Below are positions 24,101 to 34,700 of a stretch of DNA of 64,000 bases, in pieces. Position 1 is the first letter of the stretch; each line of letters starts with the position of its first letter. The DNA is taken from the NCBI GenBank assembly GCA_963971425.1, contig OZ020520.1:28551535-28615534 (forward strand). Reading direction: 5' to 3'. Both the position numbers and the translations under genes were made by a program. The notes beneath the pieces are model-generated. The model did not search any database. It was not told the origin of the DNA and saw nothing but the letters and a program-made list of their open reading frames with translations. This DNA is from Bryoerythrophyllum caledonicum (Eukaryota > Streptophyta > Bryopsida > Pottiales > Pottiaceae).

Positions 24101-25467
24101 GAGGATAGACTTTGAACAAACTTACTCACCGGTTATGGATAGCACATCTTTTTTATATCTCCTCAGCCTAGCTGTTCAATTATCACTCGAGACTCAACTC
24201 CTAGACGTTGTCACTGCCTACTTATACGGTGACCTCAATACCGATATTCATATTAAGCCGCCCCTTGGTTTTATTACAAACCAAACCCCACCAGTACATG
24301 GGAGATTCTCCAGATTAAAAATCCGAAAAGCCCTATATGGACTTAAGCAAGCGGGGCGCGCATGGTATCATCACCTGAAATCTTTTTTCCTATCCCAAGG
24401 GTTCACGAATCACCCGGCACTACCACGTGTCTTTGTCCTGAAAGATACAACAGGATTTGTTATTCTAGCGGTCTATGTTGATGACCTTAACTCAATAGGG
24501 ACATTAGCATTGAGTAAACAAGTAGAAAAGATGCTTACTAACAAGTTTGAGATGAAAGTTTTAGGCCGAACAACATACTGTCTTGGTCTCCAAATCAAGC
24601 ACTTTGCAGATGGGAGTTTGTTACTCCACCAGCAGACGTATGTGAAGAAATTGTTGAGTACATTCAACATGGCCGATGCAAACGCACTCTCCGCTCCAAT
24701 GATTGGAAAGAGCAAAACTGAAGATGATCCTTATCGCCCTGCCGAAAAAGACGAGGAGGAACTTGACAGAAGTAAGTACTTGGCGGCCGTGGGAGCACTT
24801 TTATACCTCGCCACCAACACACGCCCGGACATCGCATTTGCGGTCAGCGTATTAGCTCGCCACAACCAAAAACCAACGGAACGGCATTGGCGTGGCATCA
24901 AGCACCTTCTCCACTATCTTTGCGGCACGGAGGACCTCGGACTTCACTACGGCAAGAACGCTATCAACAGCATCACTGGCTACGCAGATGTCGGTTTCAA
25001 GACTGACCCAACAAACGGGAAGTCACAGACGGGCTATATCTTCACCAAAAATGGAGCACCCATTTCCTGGAGATCAACAAAGCAGACCATCACCGCGACG
25101 TCAACAAATCATGCCGAGCTTTTAGCATTTCACGAGGCGTCCGAAGTGGCCGTTTGGTTACAAACAATGCATCACGCCATCTCTCAGATGAGCGGAATAC
25201 CGATCGAGGAGGAGCCCATCACAATTTTCGAGGACAATGCGGCATGCATCGAACAAGTATCCTCAGGCTTCATCAAAGCCGATCCGGTAAAGCACATCAG
25301 CCCACGTCTATTCAGTTACACACAGGACCTCATCGAAGCAAAGCAGATTCAAGCAAAGAAGGTCGCATATTGTTGATTTGCTCACAAAGGCTCTACCAGC
25401 TCACCAACATCGCAAGCTGATCAAAACAACTAGTATGCGAACCCCTACAGAATTAGAAGCCGAATGA
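21111..25467 (+). pseudogene. Copia gag-pol polyprotein, broken by stops and a frameshift
   Basis: One frame runs from ATG 21111 to 25376, interrupted by TAA 21171, TAG 21678, TGA 21930 and TAG 22884. After TGA at 25374 the typical DLLTKALP end continues one frame over, to 25467. Gag has a UBN2-like region with GSSYLGWNVDM. Its zinc knuckle near 21951 is CHKCGCQGYFVKKC, with Tyr where the CCHC histidine should be. Protease has DSASTHTIL (DSA rather than DSG). The pre-integrase HLWHRRLGH-type motif reads ADLWHRRLGHPG. Integrase keeps DNAMAFKS and HSQNGLAEA. Reverse transcriptase has FKVRLVAQGYTQ, LYGLKQAGRAWY and the catalytic YVDD at about 24475. RNase H has SKYLAAVGALLYLATNTRPD and ADVGFKTDP. 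The polyprotein would normally copy the RNA and integrate the cDNA; this copy cannot be translated through. Confidence 0.92.
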
Positions 25468-25536
25468 TAACTTCACTCTTTTTCTCCGTAGCACACGGTA
25501 GTTTTTTAACGAGGAAGCATATCATTCGAGGATGAG

Positions 25537-25784
25537 TGTTGAGATAGCACGAGATTCCTCTAGCTACTCCAGGATTCGTCATTTATTAGTCAGTAGTTAA
25601 GAGCCTAACTACCTCACCTACCACCAATACACTCATTAACCAACCACTCACCAAGGTGGTTAGAGATGTAATCAATGGTTACCACACACCACATGGTAAC
25701 CCTGGGTATATAAACCTGGCCTAACCAAGCCAGAACCATCTCTCGTGCATTAGACTTCGTCATGCTCAAGTCTCTATCTTAACA
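25537..25784 (+). repeat. Copia 3' LTR
   Basis: 248 bp, preceded by a weak polypurine tract (GAGGATGAG, 25528-25536). It differs from the 5' LTR at four sites by eye, including CACGTGG versus CACATGG (a CpG change). The target duplication TGGAC follows at 25785-25789. Confidence 0.92.
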
Positions 25785-25789
25785 TGGAC

Positions 25790-27689
25790 ATTAGTTCTCC
25801 TACGCCTTTCGCAAGTCGAGCCACCTTCTCTATGTCGTCCTGGTTACCAACATAGACCATAAAGTAGGGGGTGATATGCGGGGTCACTCCCTTTCACTTT
25901 CGGGAAAATTCTAATCTCTCTTTTCTGCCTACAGAAAAGCACGTTGGTCTGTAATGGAAGTTGGCATGAATAAAATATATGTACACTCCACCACTAAATT
26001 GAGATGATTATGATATACATAAACATTACAAAAGTAGCTTTCTTGCCATATAATATGTGGTGTCATGTTCAACAATTGTAAGTAGATGTAGGCTTTAGTA
26101 AGGCACAAGCCACAAAGAGAGCTCTACAAGCTACAAAAATCGACAAATTAAATTAGTTGATTTAACAATACGGCTGTAAGCCTTAGAATAGTATTTATTA
26201 ATATTTAAAAGATATGAATATGCAAAAATTTCTAAAAACAAAAACTAGGCATATTTGTTTATATGTAGTAGGGTATAAATACACTAAGGTACCCCACTTT
26301 TGATGTCACAGTGTTCCATACTTGGAATAATTTTTTTTAGGATACATAATTTAGGTAAATTACATTATTGTATTTGGTGTAATGATTGACATTACTAATG
26401 GATCCTAGGGTCTGAGGGCAACTTGCCATTTGTAATCAATGTTTAGTTTTATTCATGCAAATTGCTAAAAAAGGGGAATTCAATCAAATTTGATTTTTTT
26501 TACACTTTGTTAATTGTTAGACAAAGCTAACAAGATTCTACAGGTGGCAGTAAGTTTCAATAAATTAGTTTGTCTTTGAAATAACTTTGAACTTAAACTT
26601 AGAAATCTTTGGTGTCACAATGTACCTCCCTTAAGTTTAGCCTTCCTAAAAATTTCCTTGAAAAAGGGATTAAATAACAAAAAAATTAGGCCCACATGAA
26701 GAATTGAGTTAACTTTCTCCACCAAATCAACCTAAATGTAAAATACTTTTTTTTTCAAATTTTTATTGAATTCTCCGTTTCTGTCCAAAAGTATGTAACC
26801 TATACGTATTATGACCCACTATTGAAAAATAAAATGTATAAATATTTAATTGTATGAAGCCAAAATAATTACTAAAAAAAACCATGAATGAACACGTCAA
26901 GAATGTAAGAATTGAATAAATTACTACAAACATATAAAAGACAAATCCAAAACCACTTTTTGGCACAAAGAAGAAAAGCTACAATCTATTTTATTCCAAG
27001 CACCATAAAATTCCATCCAAAATACCAACATCCCACTACAATCATTGTTCTTTTTTCTATCCATAAACACCAATTGTATGTTGAAAAAAAAGTGAATACT
27101 CATACCAACATCAATACATTAAAAACCTACACATCTACTTATCATTTCATATATTATAGACTACAATCACCACTATTAATTATAGCACCTTCTTTCTATT
27201 GGATGTACAAAAACCTACACTCGCGTACACTTATCCTTACGTAAGGTCATCACCTTGCGCGTTTGTATTTTGTCTATACAATGTTTGTATGTATCGATGC
27301 TTGTTATACGCAATATATCCCCTTTTTATTTCTTTCATTGAGATGATATGATTTCAAACATGGTATTAGAGCAATTTTGGTCCATCCTTCCGCCTCTCAT
27401 CAACATCATCTAGCATCGCCTAGATGTACAAGCATGATATTATTTTCAAATGGTAAAGATATTTCTAAATGTTCCAAACAAGCAAAAGCATTGAAATATG
27501 TTACATGATCCTTAAAGGTCAATAGTACTTTCAAGGGAGAGTCTAAAGCGTAGTTGATAAAGACATGTTCAGAGAGGAAATATCTAAATTTGACACGGAG
27601 ATAGACCCTTCAAAAAACTCGCTACACAATGAGAACATTGCCAAAGGAAAGGAATATAGTGGGAACGGAGACGTCAAAGCTAAGATTCA
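25790..27689. other. AT-rich intergenic, nothing recognised
   Basis: Strongly AT-rich, with poly-A/T runs and no coding frame with known motifs. The 110-codon frame at 26912-27244 looks like chance in AT-rich DNA. Confidence 0.4.
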
Positions 27690-28200
27690 ATGGGAAAATG
27701 GCTCGGAAGAAGCCCAATCAACTGGTGCAAGTAAGTGAACCGATTAGCTGGGAGCGTTTTTGTAAAAAGGTCGGCCATACACTAAATCCGTAGAAACTGC
27801 GTAGCACGAGACACACCAAGATGGTACCATCGGTGCTATTGGTTTGGAAACAAGGCAGTTGTATTATATATAAGATAGTGTCGATGAGGCTATTTAGGAA
27901 CGCAATCTAGACATTGAACTCGGTCATGTGCATTGTCTGTTGGATGGCAAGGGCAAGTATATTGTGCACGGTGTCATACTTCACGACCGGGCTGAAGGTC
28001 TAGTCGTATTCAATCCCTCGGGCTACCAATCGGGCCTTGTACTTTGAGATAGATCCGCCAAAATTGGTCTTTACCCGGATTATCCACTTGCATCTAACAA
28101 CCTTACATCCTAGAGGTAGTGCCACCAGCTTCCATGTGTCAGCTTGATTAATGAATCATATTCAGCTTGCATGGCTTGGTGCCACTCCGATGCTTGCTAT
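27690..28200 (-). mobile_element. Internally deleted copia relic
   Basis: Read on the minus strand from 28200, the sequence gives copia linker residues (WHQAMQAEYDSLIK). It then gives the reverse-transcriptase start (CKWI...VKTNFGGSISKYKARLVARG, then TFSPVVKYDT and a stretch like MTEFNVxxAFLN) to about 27850. It then jumps to the RNase H end (ADLFTKTLPANRF) near 27765-27700. The YVDD region and most of RNase H are missing, and there are stops (TAG) within. This is a different, older copia lineage from the complete element at 20.6 kb. Confidence 0.7.
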
Positions 28201-28209
28201 TACGGACAT

Positions 28210-29165
28210 GACCTCTGGAACCTTCTGGTTCCTTTTACTTTAGAATAGGCTTTAACTTCAAAAATCCTTTTACTTTGTTTTTACTTTAGGACTTGCTTTT
28301 ATTTTAGAAACCCTTTTACTTTAGATTAGGAAATATATATAAAGGGTCAAGGCTGAAGAGCCCTTCAGTTTCAAAAATGCATCTCCTGGAGCCACTGCTC
28401 ACCTCTCTTGTTGTTTGTGTACTCATTTTGTTAATCCAAGTTCATATCAGTTTAAGTTCATATCAATATTTCCTCTTCAAGTTATTCAGAATTCTAGCTA
28501 GTTCTTGTGAAGTATTGTTGTATCTTGTGTCCTTCACAGTTTGTTGAGACTAGCATCAATTGAGTATCAGAGTTAGAGCCCTTCTTTAAGGTTGCGGTTT
28601 ACTCCCTTTAATCAAATATCCCATTTTGTCACAACATTTGAGTCTTGTCCTTCTTGTAAGAATAACACGCAACTCCTCTTCCTGAAGATTTGAAGGTTTA
28701 AAGGTTGCAATTTTATCTCCACTAAGCCAACATTTATTTTCAATTATTCTCGTATTTTAGTATGGCTAGGACTCAAGAATTTATTAAGCCTAAATCTGCC
28801 AATGCTAAGTTAGAAGCTATCCTTAATGCTTTCAACATATTATCGATCCGGACGACAACAACTAAAGGAGTCATTGGTAGCATTCAACAACATCAATCTT
28901 CCGCCAAGGTGGAGAGAGGAGCTATGCCTCAAATTCAATAAGATCCACCACTACAACGGAAGGAACATCTCGAAAGCCTGCTTGAAAAATTCGATGGCAC
29001 ATGCTCCAAGTTTTGAGGGTTTGTCAATCAAATTCAATTGATAATTGCTTTATACTCGGAGCGCTACCTAGTAGAAGAATTACAAGTCAGATTGATTCGG
29101 ACGTTGCTTACGAGACAAGCTTTATCATGGTTTGCTCTCTTGCTTGGAAAAAGTACATACTCAAT
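28210..29165 (+). mobile_element. Ty3/gypsy 5' LTR end and gag relic
   Basis: A TATA motif (ATATATATAAAGGG, about 28326) and a TATCAGAG-type primer-binding site (about 28564) mark the end of an LTR. An ATG at 28762 starts a broken gag. In the frame at 28998-29150 the product reads KFDGTCSKF, stop, GFVNQIQLIIALYSERY, then RTLLTRQALSWFALLL. This is the characteristic Ty3/gypsy gag pattern FDGT..FRGFxNQ...L.YPERY...LLTG.AL.WF. The stop TGA at 29014 sits where the family has Arg (CGA). No pol follows. Confidence 0.65.
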
Positions 29166-29350
29166 GCCTCAGCACACCCAAAAGGATGGCTTCCCTAGTA
29201 CCTTGGTGGTTGATAACAAGTAACCTCAAAAGTTTAATTTAACTCTCTTGAGCGTCAAAGTAGTTTTTCGACAAGTTATTACAGTGCCCGGAAAATCACT
29301 GCCCTTTGTACTTGCAGTCTTGAGGCCACAATCTCCACAACTTAACTCTA
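29160..29350. repeat. Direct repeat, copy 1
   Basis: Starts CAATGCCTCAGCACACCCAAAAGG and runs through GAGCGTCAAAGTAGTTTTT, GCCCGGAAAATCACTGCCC and CCACAATCTCCACAA. A second copy with the same order lies at 29608-29800. Probably part of an LTR or untranslated region of the gypsy relic. Confidence 0.7.
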
Positions 29351-29607
29351 CACCATAATAGAGTTTAACGGTTGCAGCTAGTTCACCGGCCTTCACAATT
29401 TACCAGAAACAGTCCCGGAAACAATTTGGGAAACAAGCCCGGTAAATAGGTCACACAAAGCCGGATTCTAACTACAACCACTGTCGTAGTCTAGTGGTTC
29501 GTAATTCTCAAAGTTAACCAAAATTAACCTTAAACAAGCCTACCTTGCCAGATCGTTTCCAGGGATTTTTATCGTGCATCAAACTCTTCAAATCTTAACA
29601 ACACTTC

Positions 29608-29800
29608 ACACTTAATACCTCAGCACATCCTAAAGGATGGCTTTTGCGGTACCTTAGTAACCGGTCACAAGTGACCACAAGTGTTTCAGTTAAACTCTGT
29701 TGAGCGCCAGAGTAGTTTTTTGGTAAGTTTTTACAAAGCCCAGAAAGTCACTGCCCTCCGTTCTCGCAGTCCAGAAGCCACAACATCCACAATCTAACCC
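29608..29800. repeat. Direct repeat, copy 2
   Basis: Matches 29160-29350 in order (CCTCAGCACATCCTAAAGGA, GAGCGCCAGAGTAGTTTTT, CAGAAAGTCACTGCCCTC, CCACAACATCCACAA) with many point differences. It ends just before TGTAGGAACCCGTTCC at 29814, which could be the start of another repeat. Confidence 0.7.
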
Positions 29801-30314
29801 AGATGTAGGAACCCGTTCCCACAAGGTTTGAGAAGTTAACCTCAAAATCCGGCAAAAATTTAAAAAATTAGCACTAGAACGTTAGAAAGACAGAATAACA
29901 CAGTAAGAAAGTAGAATCAACAAATAAGACATATAGGGGGCAGACAAGTTCCTCAAAAGCTCCAACGGAATGCTAAATTCGGAGGTCCGGATACGACCGG
30001 ATCCGTGAAGATCGTCATGACCGAAACTCTCCGGAAGAATCCGGAACCGGGAGCAATCCGGAATCCGGAAACGCCATCATGACTGCGACAACACCTAACT
30101 ATCATCCGTACGCCGTCAGGGGTATAAGAACGGGAGTCTATTTTTGTCGTCTTCCACTTCTTCGCTTGCTCTCTCTCTCTTTCTCCTCCCTACCTTTCGT
30201 CTTCTTGTTGTGATAGTTTGGAAGTGTTTCCAGTAGAAAGTGTTTTGGCTGAGGTCAGTGCGTGCAGGTGTGATCGGAGAGACTGTGTGGTTAGGAGGTT
30301 AGCTTTCTTTCAAC

Positions 30315-30333
30315 ATGGTGGATGAGGGATCTT
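30315..30333 (+). pseudogene. First 19 bases of an ORF split by the CACTA element
   Basis: ATG at 30315 follows a CT-rich leader (30160-30200), and the frame runs straight into the CACTA target duplication at 30331-30333. On the far side (52627 on) the frame resumes: removing the element and one CTT copy gives one uninterrupted frame until a TAG near 52768. The product is not recognised. See the entry at 52627-53275. Confidence 0.55.
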
Positions 30334-30362
30334 CACTATAAGAAAACAAGGGTTTCTGGGAC
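30334..30362 (+). repeat. CACTA left terminal inverted repeat
   Basis: Starts CACTATAAGAAAACA. The next bases carry several GGACATC / GGACGTC words (30359, 30390, 30441, 30490), as expected for subterminal binding sites. Confidence 0.9.
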
Positions 30363-31321
30363 ATCAAAATGAACGGGCATTTTATCGATATGGACGTCAA
30401 AAGGGGCATTAACTAAAATCCGGGGTGTTGACGTGCCCTGGACATCCAAGAAAATCCGCGTGATGTCCCAAGAAATGTGTAAAAGTTTTTGGGACATCCA
30501 AAACGACGAGGTCTTTTCGAGGGCCTGGAGCGTGCCATTTGGCGTCCAACTTAGTGCCATGTGGGATTTTTGAAAATGGACAGGGACACGTCACAATGTT
30601 TTTCATCCATGACATGTCCGCCGACGTGGACCCGTTCACATCTGACTTGGACCCCTGGAAAAATGACGTGGCACCGGCTGATCTGGCGCCTATTCTCGGA
30701 TGCTGTTGGTTGCTCATGATGTCCTCTTGGACATCATACAAAACTACTGAATGTCTATGTAGACGTACAAATAGACATTAACCTCGACGTCTACGTTTTT
30801 GTCGTTATTTCATGGGGTGTTTCCAGGGACAATCCTTGTGCACAAGTTTGTTTGTGGGGTTGTAATTATAGACATCCACCTGATAAAAACAGCGTCCTAC
30901 TGAACATTGTTTGTGTTCAAGGAATGCAACGGTGACGTCTACAAGTTCGTGACGACCGGTTTGCTTTAGACATCACCGGAAACGAGAGAATAGATGAGTA
31001 CTGTAACATGTACATGAACCACTTCACAGACGTCCATATGGACAAGCGTGTGGAGTACATGGAACTCGTTCATGTAAACGTGCATTAGAACCACTGAAGG
31101 TATGAAAACCCTGTCCACTTAAGCACTAATCACTTTCACTACAATGTTTAGCAAAACAACCAAGCAGACATTATTGTCGGCCAGAATTACGGAAAGACAT
31201 GCGATGGAAAATGAAATTCATTAAACATATCCATTCAAGTCCAACGGATGTACTCCAAAGTACGTACCACAAAGTTCAAATCTATTCCCACAAACTCATC
31301 GGCCACGTGAAACGTGGCCAC
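30363..31321. other. CACTA left subterminal region
   Basis: Non-coding. Rich in GACATC, GACGTC and GATGTCC words in both orientations, including GATGTCCTCTTGGACATCA at about 30718-30736. In En/Spm such subterminal repeats are bound by TNPA; here the role is inferred. Confidence 0.6.
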
Positions 31322-34300
31322 CTACAAACTAAGATTACTGCCCTTCGAGTGACATTGCATTGGACGAAATCTAACTCGTCCTGACCACCTCAATGACACG
31401 TCCATTTTGACATCTTCAGTGCACATGTGAATGTCCCGGATGACGCATTCACGAACGTCAAAGCAGGCGTCCCCTTCACTTCTTCCGCCTTCCATCATCC
31501 TTATGTGCAGGAGTAGGCTGCCCCATTTTATACATTTGCAGACGACGAATACGAAGGTCAGAATCGAACTTTGGCATACATTTGCAACCAATTCAACCCC
31601 CTCATAAGCCAAAACCAAAGGCATCCACACATTAGGAGGGAAAGCAAGCCCCGAGCATGTCGAACTGACCTTTGGGATTGGCGGTTTAGAATATCCGACC
31701 GCCTTTGCTGGGGCCGCTTTCTTGGTCGCCGAGGGGGGGGAAGTAACGACTCCGTAGACGTCCCTGGAGACATCCATGGCGTCGACGACCTCTGTGGCTT
31801 CTGTGTCCGGGGCTGCATCGACGGCGCCATCTTTGAACTCCACGCAAACACCGTTGACAACGACGTCAGAGTCAAGCATCAGACTCAGCGACGGGACCAC
31901 TGGTTCTTCTTGTGCGTGAGTGCCCTCTTCGGTATCCACGGTGGCAGGTGGGCGATGAGGTTGAGTAGACGATGACGGTTCTGTCACTGCGACTGCCGAA
32001 TGCTTGGAGGAACCACCGTGGAGGAGCTGAGCTAGTAGAGCCTCCACTTGATTATTCGAAGAAGTCACACTCTCCTCCAAGCGGGCCATGCTTCCCTCCA
32101 AGGATGCAACGCGAGATTGCACGTCCTCCATGTCTGATCTCATTGAGAAGTTTGGATTACGCTTCTCCGCTTCTCTCTTGTCAACCTCCCTCTGAACTTT
32201 GGGATCTACCTCGGTCTCGGTAGGAAGTCTGCCTAGATCAAGAGTCTGCCATGAACAGACAACACAAACATCCGGGAACAGGGCACGGGTCAATCAGCAT
32301 TACAGTGCACATTGAAACTCAACAACAGTTCAAAACCGCAGTCGCGACAAGACACATGTCTCCGTGGACGTGTGCCGCGACCTCAGGGATGTCAAAGTGA
32401 ACATGAATTAAAACATCCGTGGGAACGTCCTGCCAATTATATTGTCACTGAAGTCGAACCGATATCCACAGGACGTTCAGAATTACACTCACCAGTCGAT
32501 CGATTACTTCCCTCTCGATGGACTTCATTTCAGCTGCGCTAGTAGCTTTGACCTTGGTTATTGAACGCATTTGCTCGGACCTCTTTTACCACTCGCGAGT
32601 TTCAAGTTTGGCAGCAATGGAGTCCCAATAAATTGGATTGATGTCCTTCGGCCGTTCCACCCCAGACTTGATAGTCTTCCCAATTTGATGGCGAGTCACT
32701 GACAAGACCTTATTGATGTGCGGTGCGACCAAAGATATGTCCACTCTGTCACTATCACCCACCATTTGCCAATCTGTTCAATAAGCTTTGTCAGTATGCA
32801 TGTAGTGGAAGGCTCTAGGAAACGGGTCTTCTTCACTATCACAGAACATTGCACATGCAGTAGTTTAAAATTCAACCAAAAAAATGAAACGGTGCTTACG
32901 CAACAGCCGTCCAAGTTGACGTCAAAACGATCATCAACCTGAACGTTTGAGTCGACATCCATGAAAACATTCACAACACCCCTGAAATGGGAGGCCAACT
33001 CAACGTCGGTTCAATGCAATCGGAGACGAATTACCTGTATAAACATGCTTGTGGAGGCGGATCCTGTGACGTCGTGGCTGGTCTTCCCAATTCACCGTTG
33101 GATCAAGAGTCTTTGCATACTTCTTGACGTCCAACAGGAAATTGTGTGCCATGCTGCCCACCACCTTCCCCTCGAAATCCAATTCCACGGGCTTCTTCAT
33201 CTGGCGAGCAGGACCCAATCGCGCACGCGTAGGATGCAGCGCAACAATGGCGTCCTTTGTCTCACAGTCCGAGTTGCTGCCATGCTCAGAATGTGTATCG
33301 TATCTGTCACTGCATTGGAACAAGGGGGAACACATCATGGAATCCCACACGAACAAACTCAATACCCGTCGTCAGAAAGAACGTCCCCCCCAAACATGCC
33401 ACGGAACTTACCCGGGGACGACAACATAGGATCCAGATCACTCCGGCATGCGTCCGAGGCGACGTCCAATGAGACATCTCACTGAACATACAACATAACA
33501 AAATAACGGGATCCAATGCAACTCGGAGACGTCCCTCGCTCCCGTCCCCGAAAACATTACAATAAACATATCCAATAATAGAAAACGAAGAAGTCAGCCC
33601 ACCTCGACAAGCGTTTGCGTTGACGTCCGAGGAGACATCACATTGATCCTAACAAGAAACGAGAAAACGAGATCGTAATAGAACCGGAGACTTCTTTTGT
33701 GACAGCACCCCATAACTTCACAATAAACATATCCAACCTCAGACAACGAAGAAGGCAGTCCATCGAAACAAGCGTGTGACTTGACGACCCTGGAGACATC
33801 ACACAGAACATAACAACAGACGAGAGAACGGGAGCGGATGCAAGTCGGACACGACCTCCATTACGGCCCCCTTAAACCCTTACAATAAACATACCTACCA
33901 ACAGAAAACACAAAAGTCAGCCCACCCCGACAAGCGCATGCCATGACGTTCCAGGAGACACCACACTCAACCTACCAAGAAACGAGACAGCGGGATCCCA
34001 TGCAAGTCTTCAAGACCTCCGTCACGACCACCAACAACATGACAATAAGCTTACCCACCAACAAATAACACAGAAGGCACCCCACCCCGACAAGCGTCTA
34101 CCGTGACGTCCCAGGAGACATCACACGCAACTCCGATACATGTTGCTCTGAAAACAACGATTGCCCTACTATGAAAACGAGAAGCACTCACTCCATGCAG
34201 AAAGGATACCTATTTGGTTGACAATCGGAGCCGTCATTGCTATCCGGGAGCTCCTCCGCGTTCTCTTCTTCTTGCACCTCTTCTTCTTCCGCCTCCCTGG

Positions 34301-34700
34301 GCATTTCTACCTCCCTCTTCTTCTTGGCAATGCGTTAAGTTTGGCGTGTGGGGGCTCTTGGACGGGGACGATTTGCCTGCCCGGTGTCTTCACGCGACTT
34401 CGACCTTTGCTTCGACTTAGGCCGGATGAAGCGATCGCAGCTTTCGTCGACGGCGCCTCCCCTGGAAGTGTAAGGCGTATGCCTCGTGCGAGAGAGCCGC
34501 GCCATCATCAGGCCTCGCTTTCGCCCGCCGCCTCCGAGGTCCCGTCCAGCGCCTCTTCGTTGTTGTCCATCGACGCCTCCCTGCCGTCCTCCGATCCTTC
34601 CTCCAGCCTGCTCCTCAACCGCACTTCGCCTCTGCGACAACGGCTCGGCGCCCCCCTGCGCAAAATTGAAACAAGAAACTCAAAACCTCCTCCTTGCACT
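31322..34700 (-). pseudogene. TNPA-like coiled-coil gene of the CACTA element
   Basis: Minus-strand coding patches lie in order. About 34700-34200 holds an acidic start and a basic stretch RRKKKRCKKKRTRRSSR that fits a nuclear signal. 33309-33035 has a good acceptor and donor and encodes RQMKKPVELDFEGK.... Further patches are near 32990-32890 and 32720-32500 (RHQIGKTIKSG..., then TSAAEMKSIEREVIDRL). The last, 32293-31322, has heptads MEDVQSRVASLEGSMARLEE and then an acidic tail. A TAA at 32588-32586 and imperfect exon phases suggest decay. CACTA elements usually carry a second gene for a DNA-binding protein (TNPA / plant_transposase families); position and coiled coil fit, but sequence similarity is weak. 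Transcription runs outward to the left end. Exon limits are approximate. Confidence 0.5.
33461..34160. repeat. 161-bp tandem array with GACGTCC phasing
   Basis: Units begin GACGTCC/GACGACC...GAGACATC at 33461, 33622, 33783, 33945 and 34105, spacing 161, 161, 162 and 160. Each unit also carries ACAATAAACATA and a CCC..GACAAGCG word. There are four full copies and a partial fifth. The array lies inside the TNPA-like gene, between coding patches. Confidence 0.88.

Larger units (their letters stand above)
20605..25784 (+). mobile_element. Complete Ty1/copia LTR retrotransposon
   Basis: Two 248-bp LTRs (20605-20852 and 25537-25784) begin TGTTGA and end TTAACA. They are flanked by the same five bases, TGGAC (20600-20604 and 25785-25789), which is the target duplication. 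Between them is one gag-pol reading frame in copia order (protease, integrase, reverse transcriptase, RNase H). By eye the LTRs differ at four positions, all transitions (about 1.6%), so insertion is fairly recent. Premature stops and a frameshift make this copy non-autonomous today. It lies just downstream of the U2AF35 start region, in intergenic DNA. Confidence 0.95.

Noticed and set aside
26912..27244. 110-codon plus-strand frame
   Set aside because: AT-rich, Lys/Ile/Tyr/Thr composition without motifs; consistent with chance in AT-rich DNA.
31571..31975. Long plus-strand frame in the left part of the CACTA element
   Set aside because: It is antisense to the heptad-containing minus-strand frame at 32293-31322, whose product looks far more protein-like.
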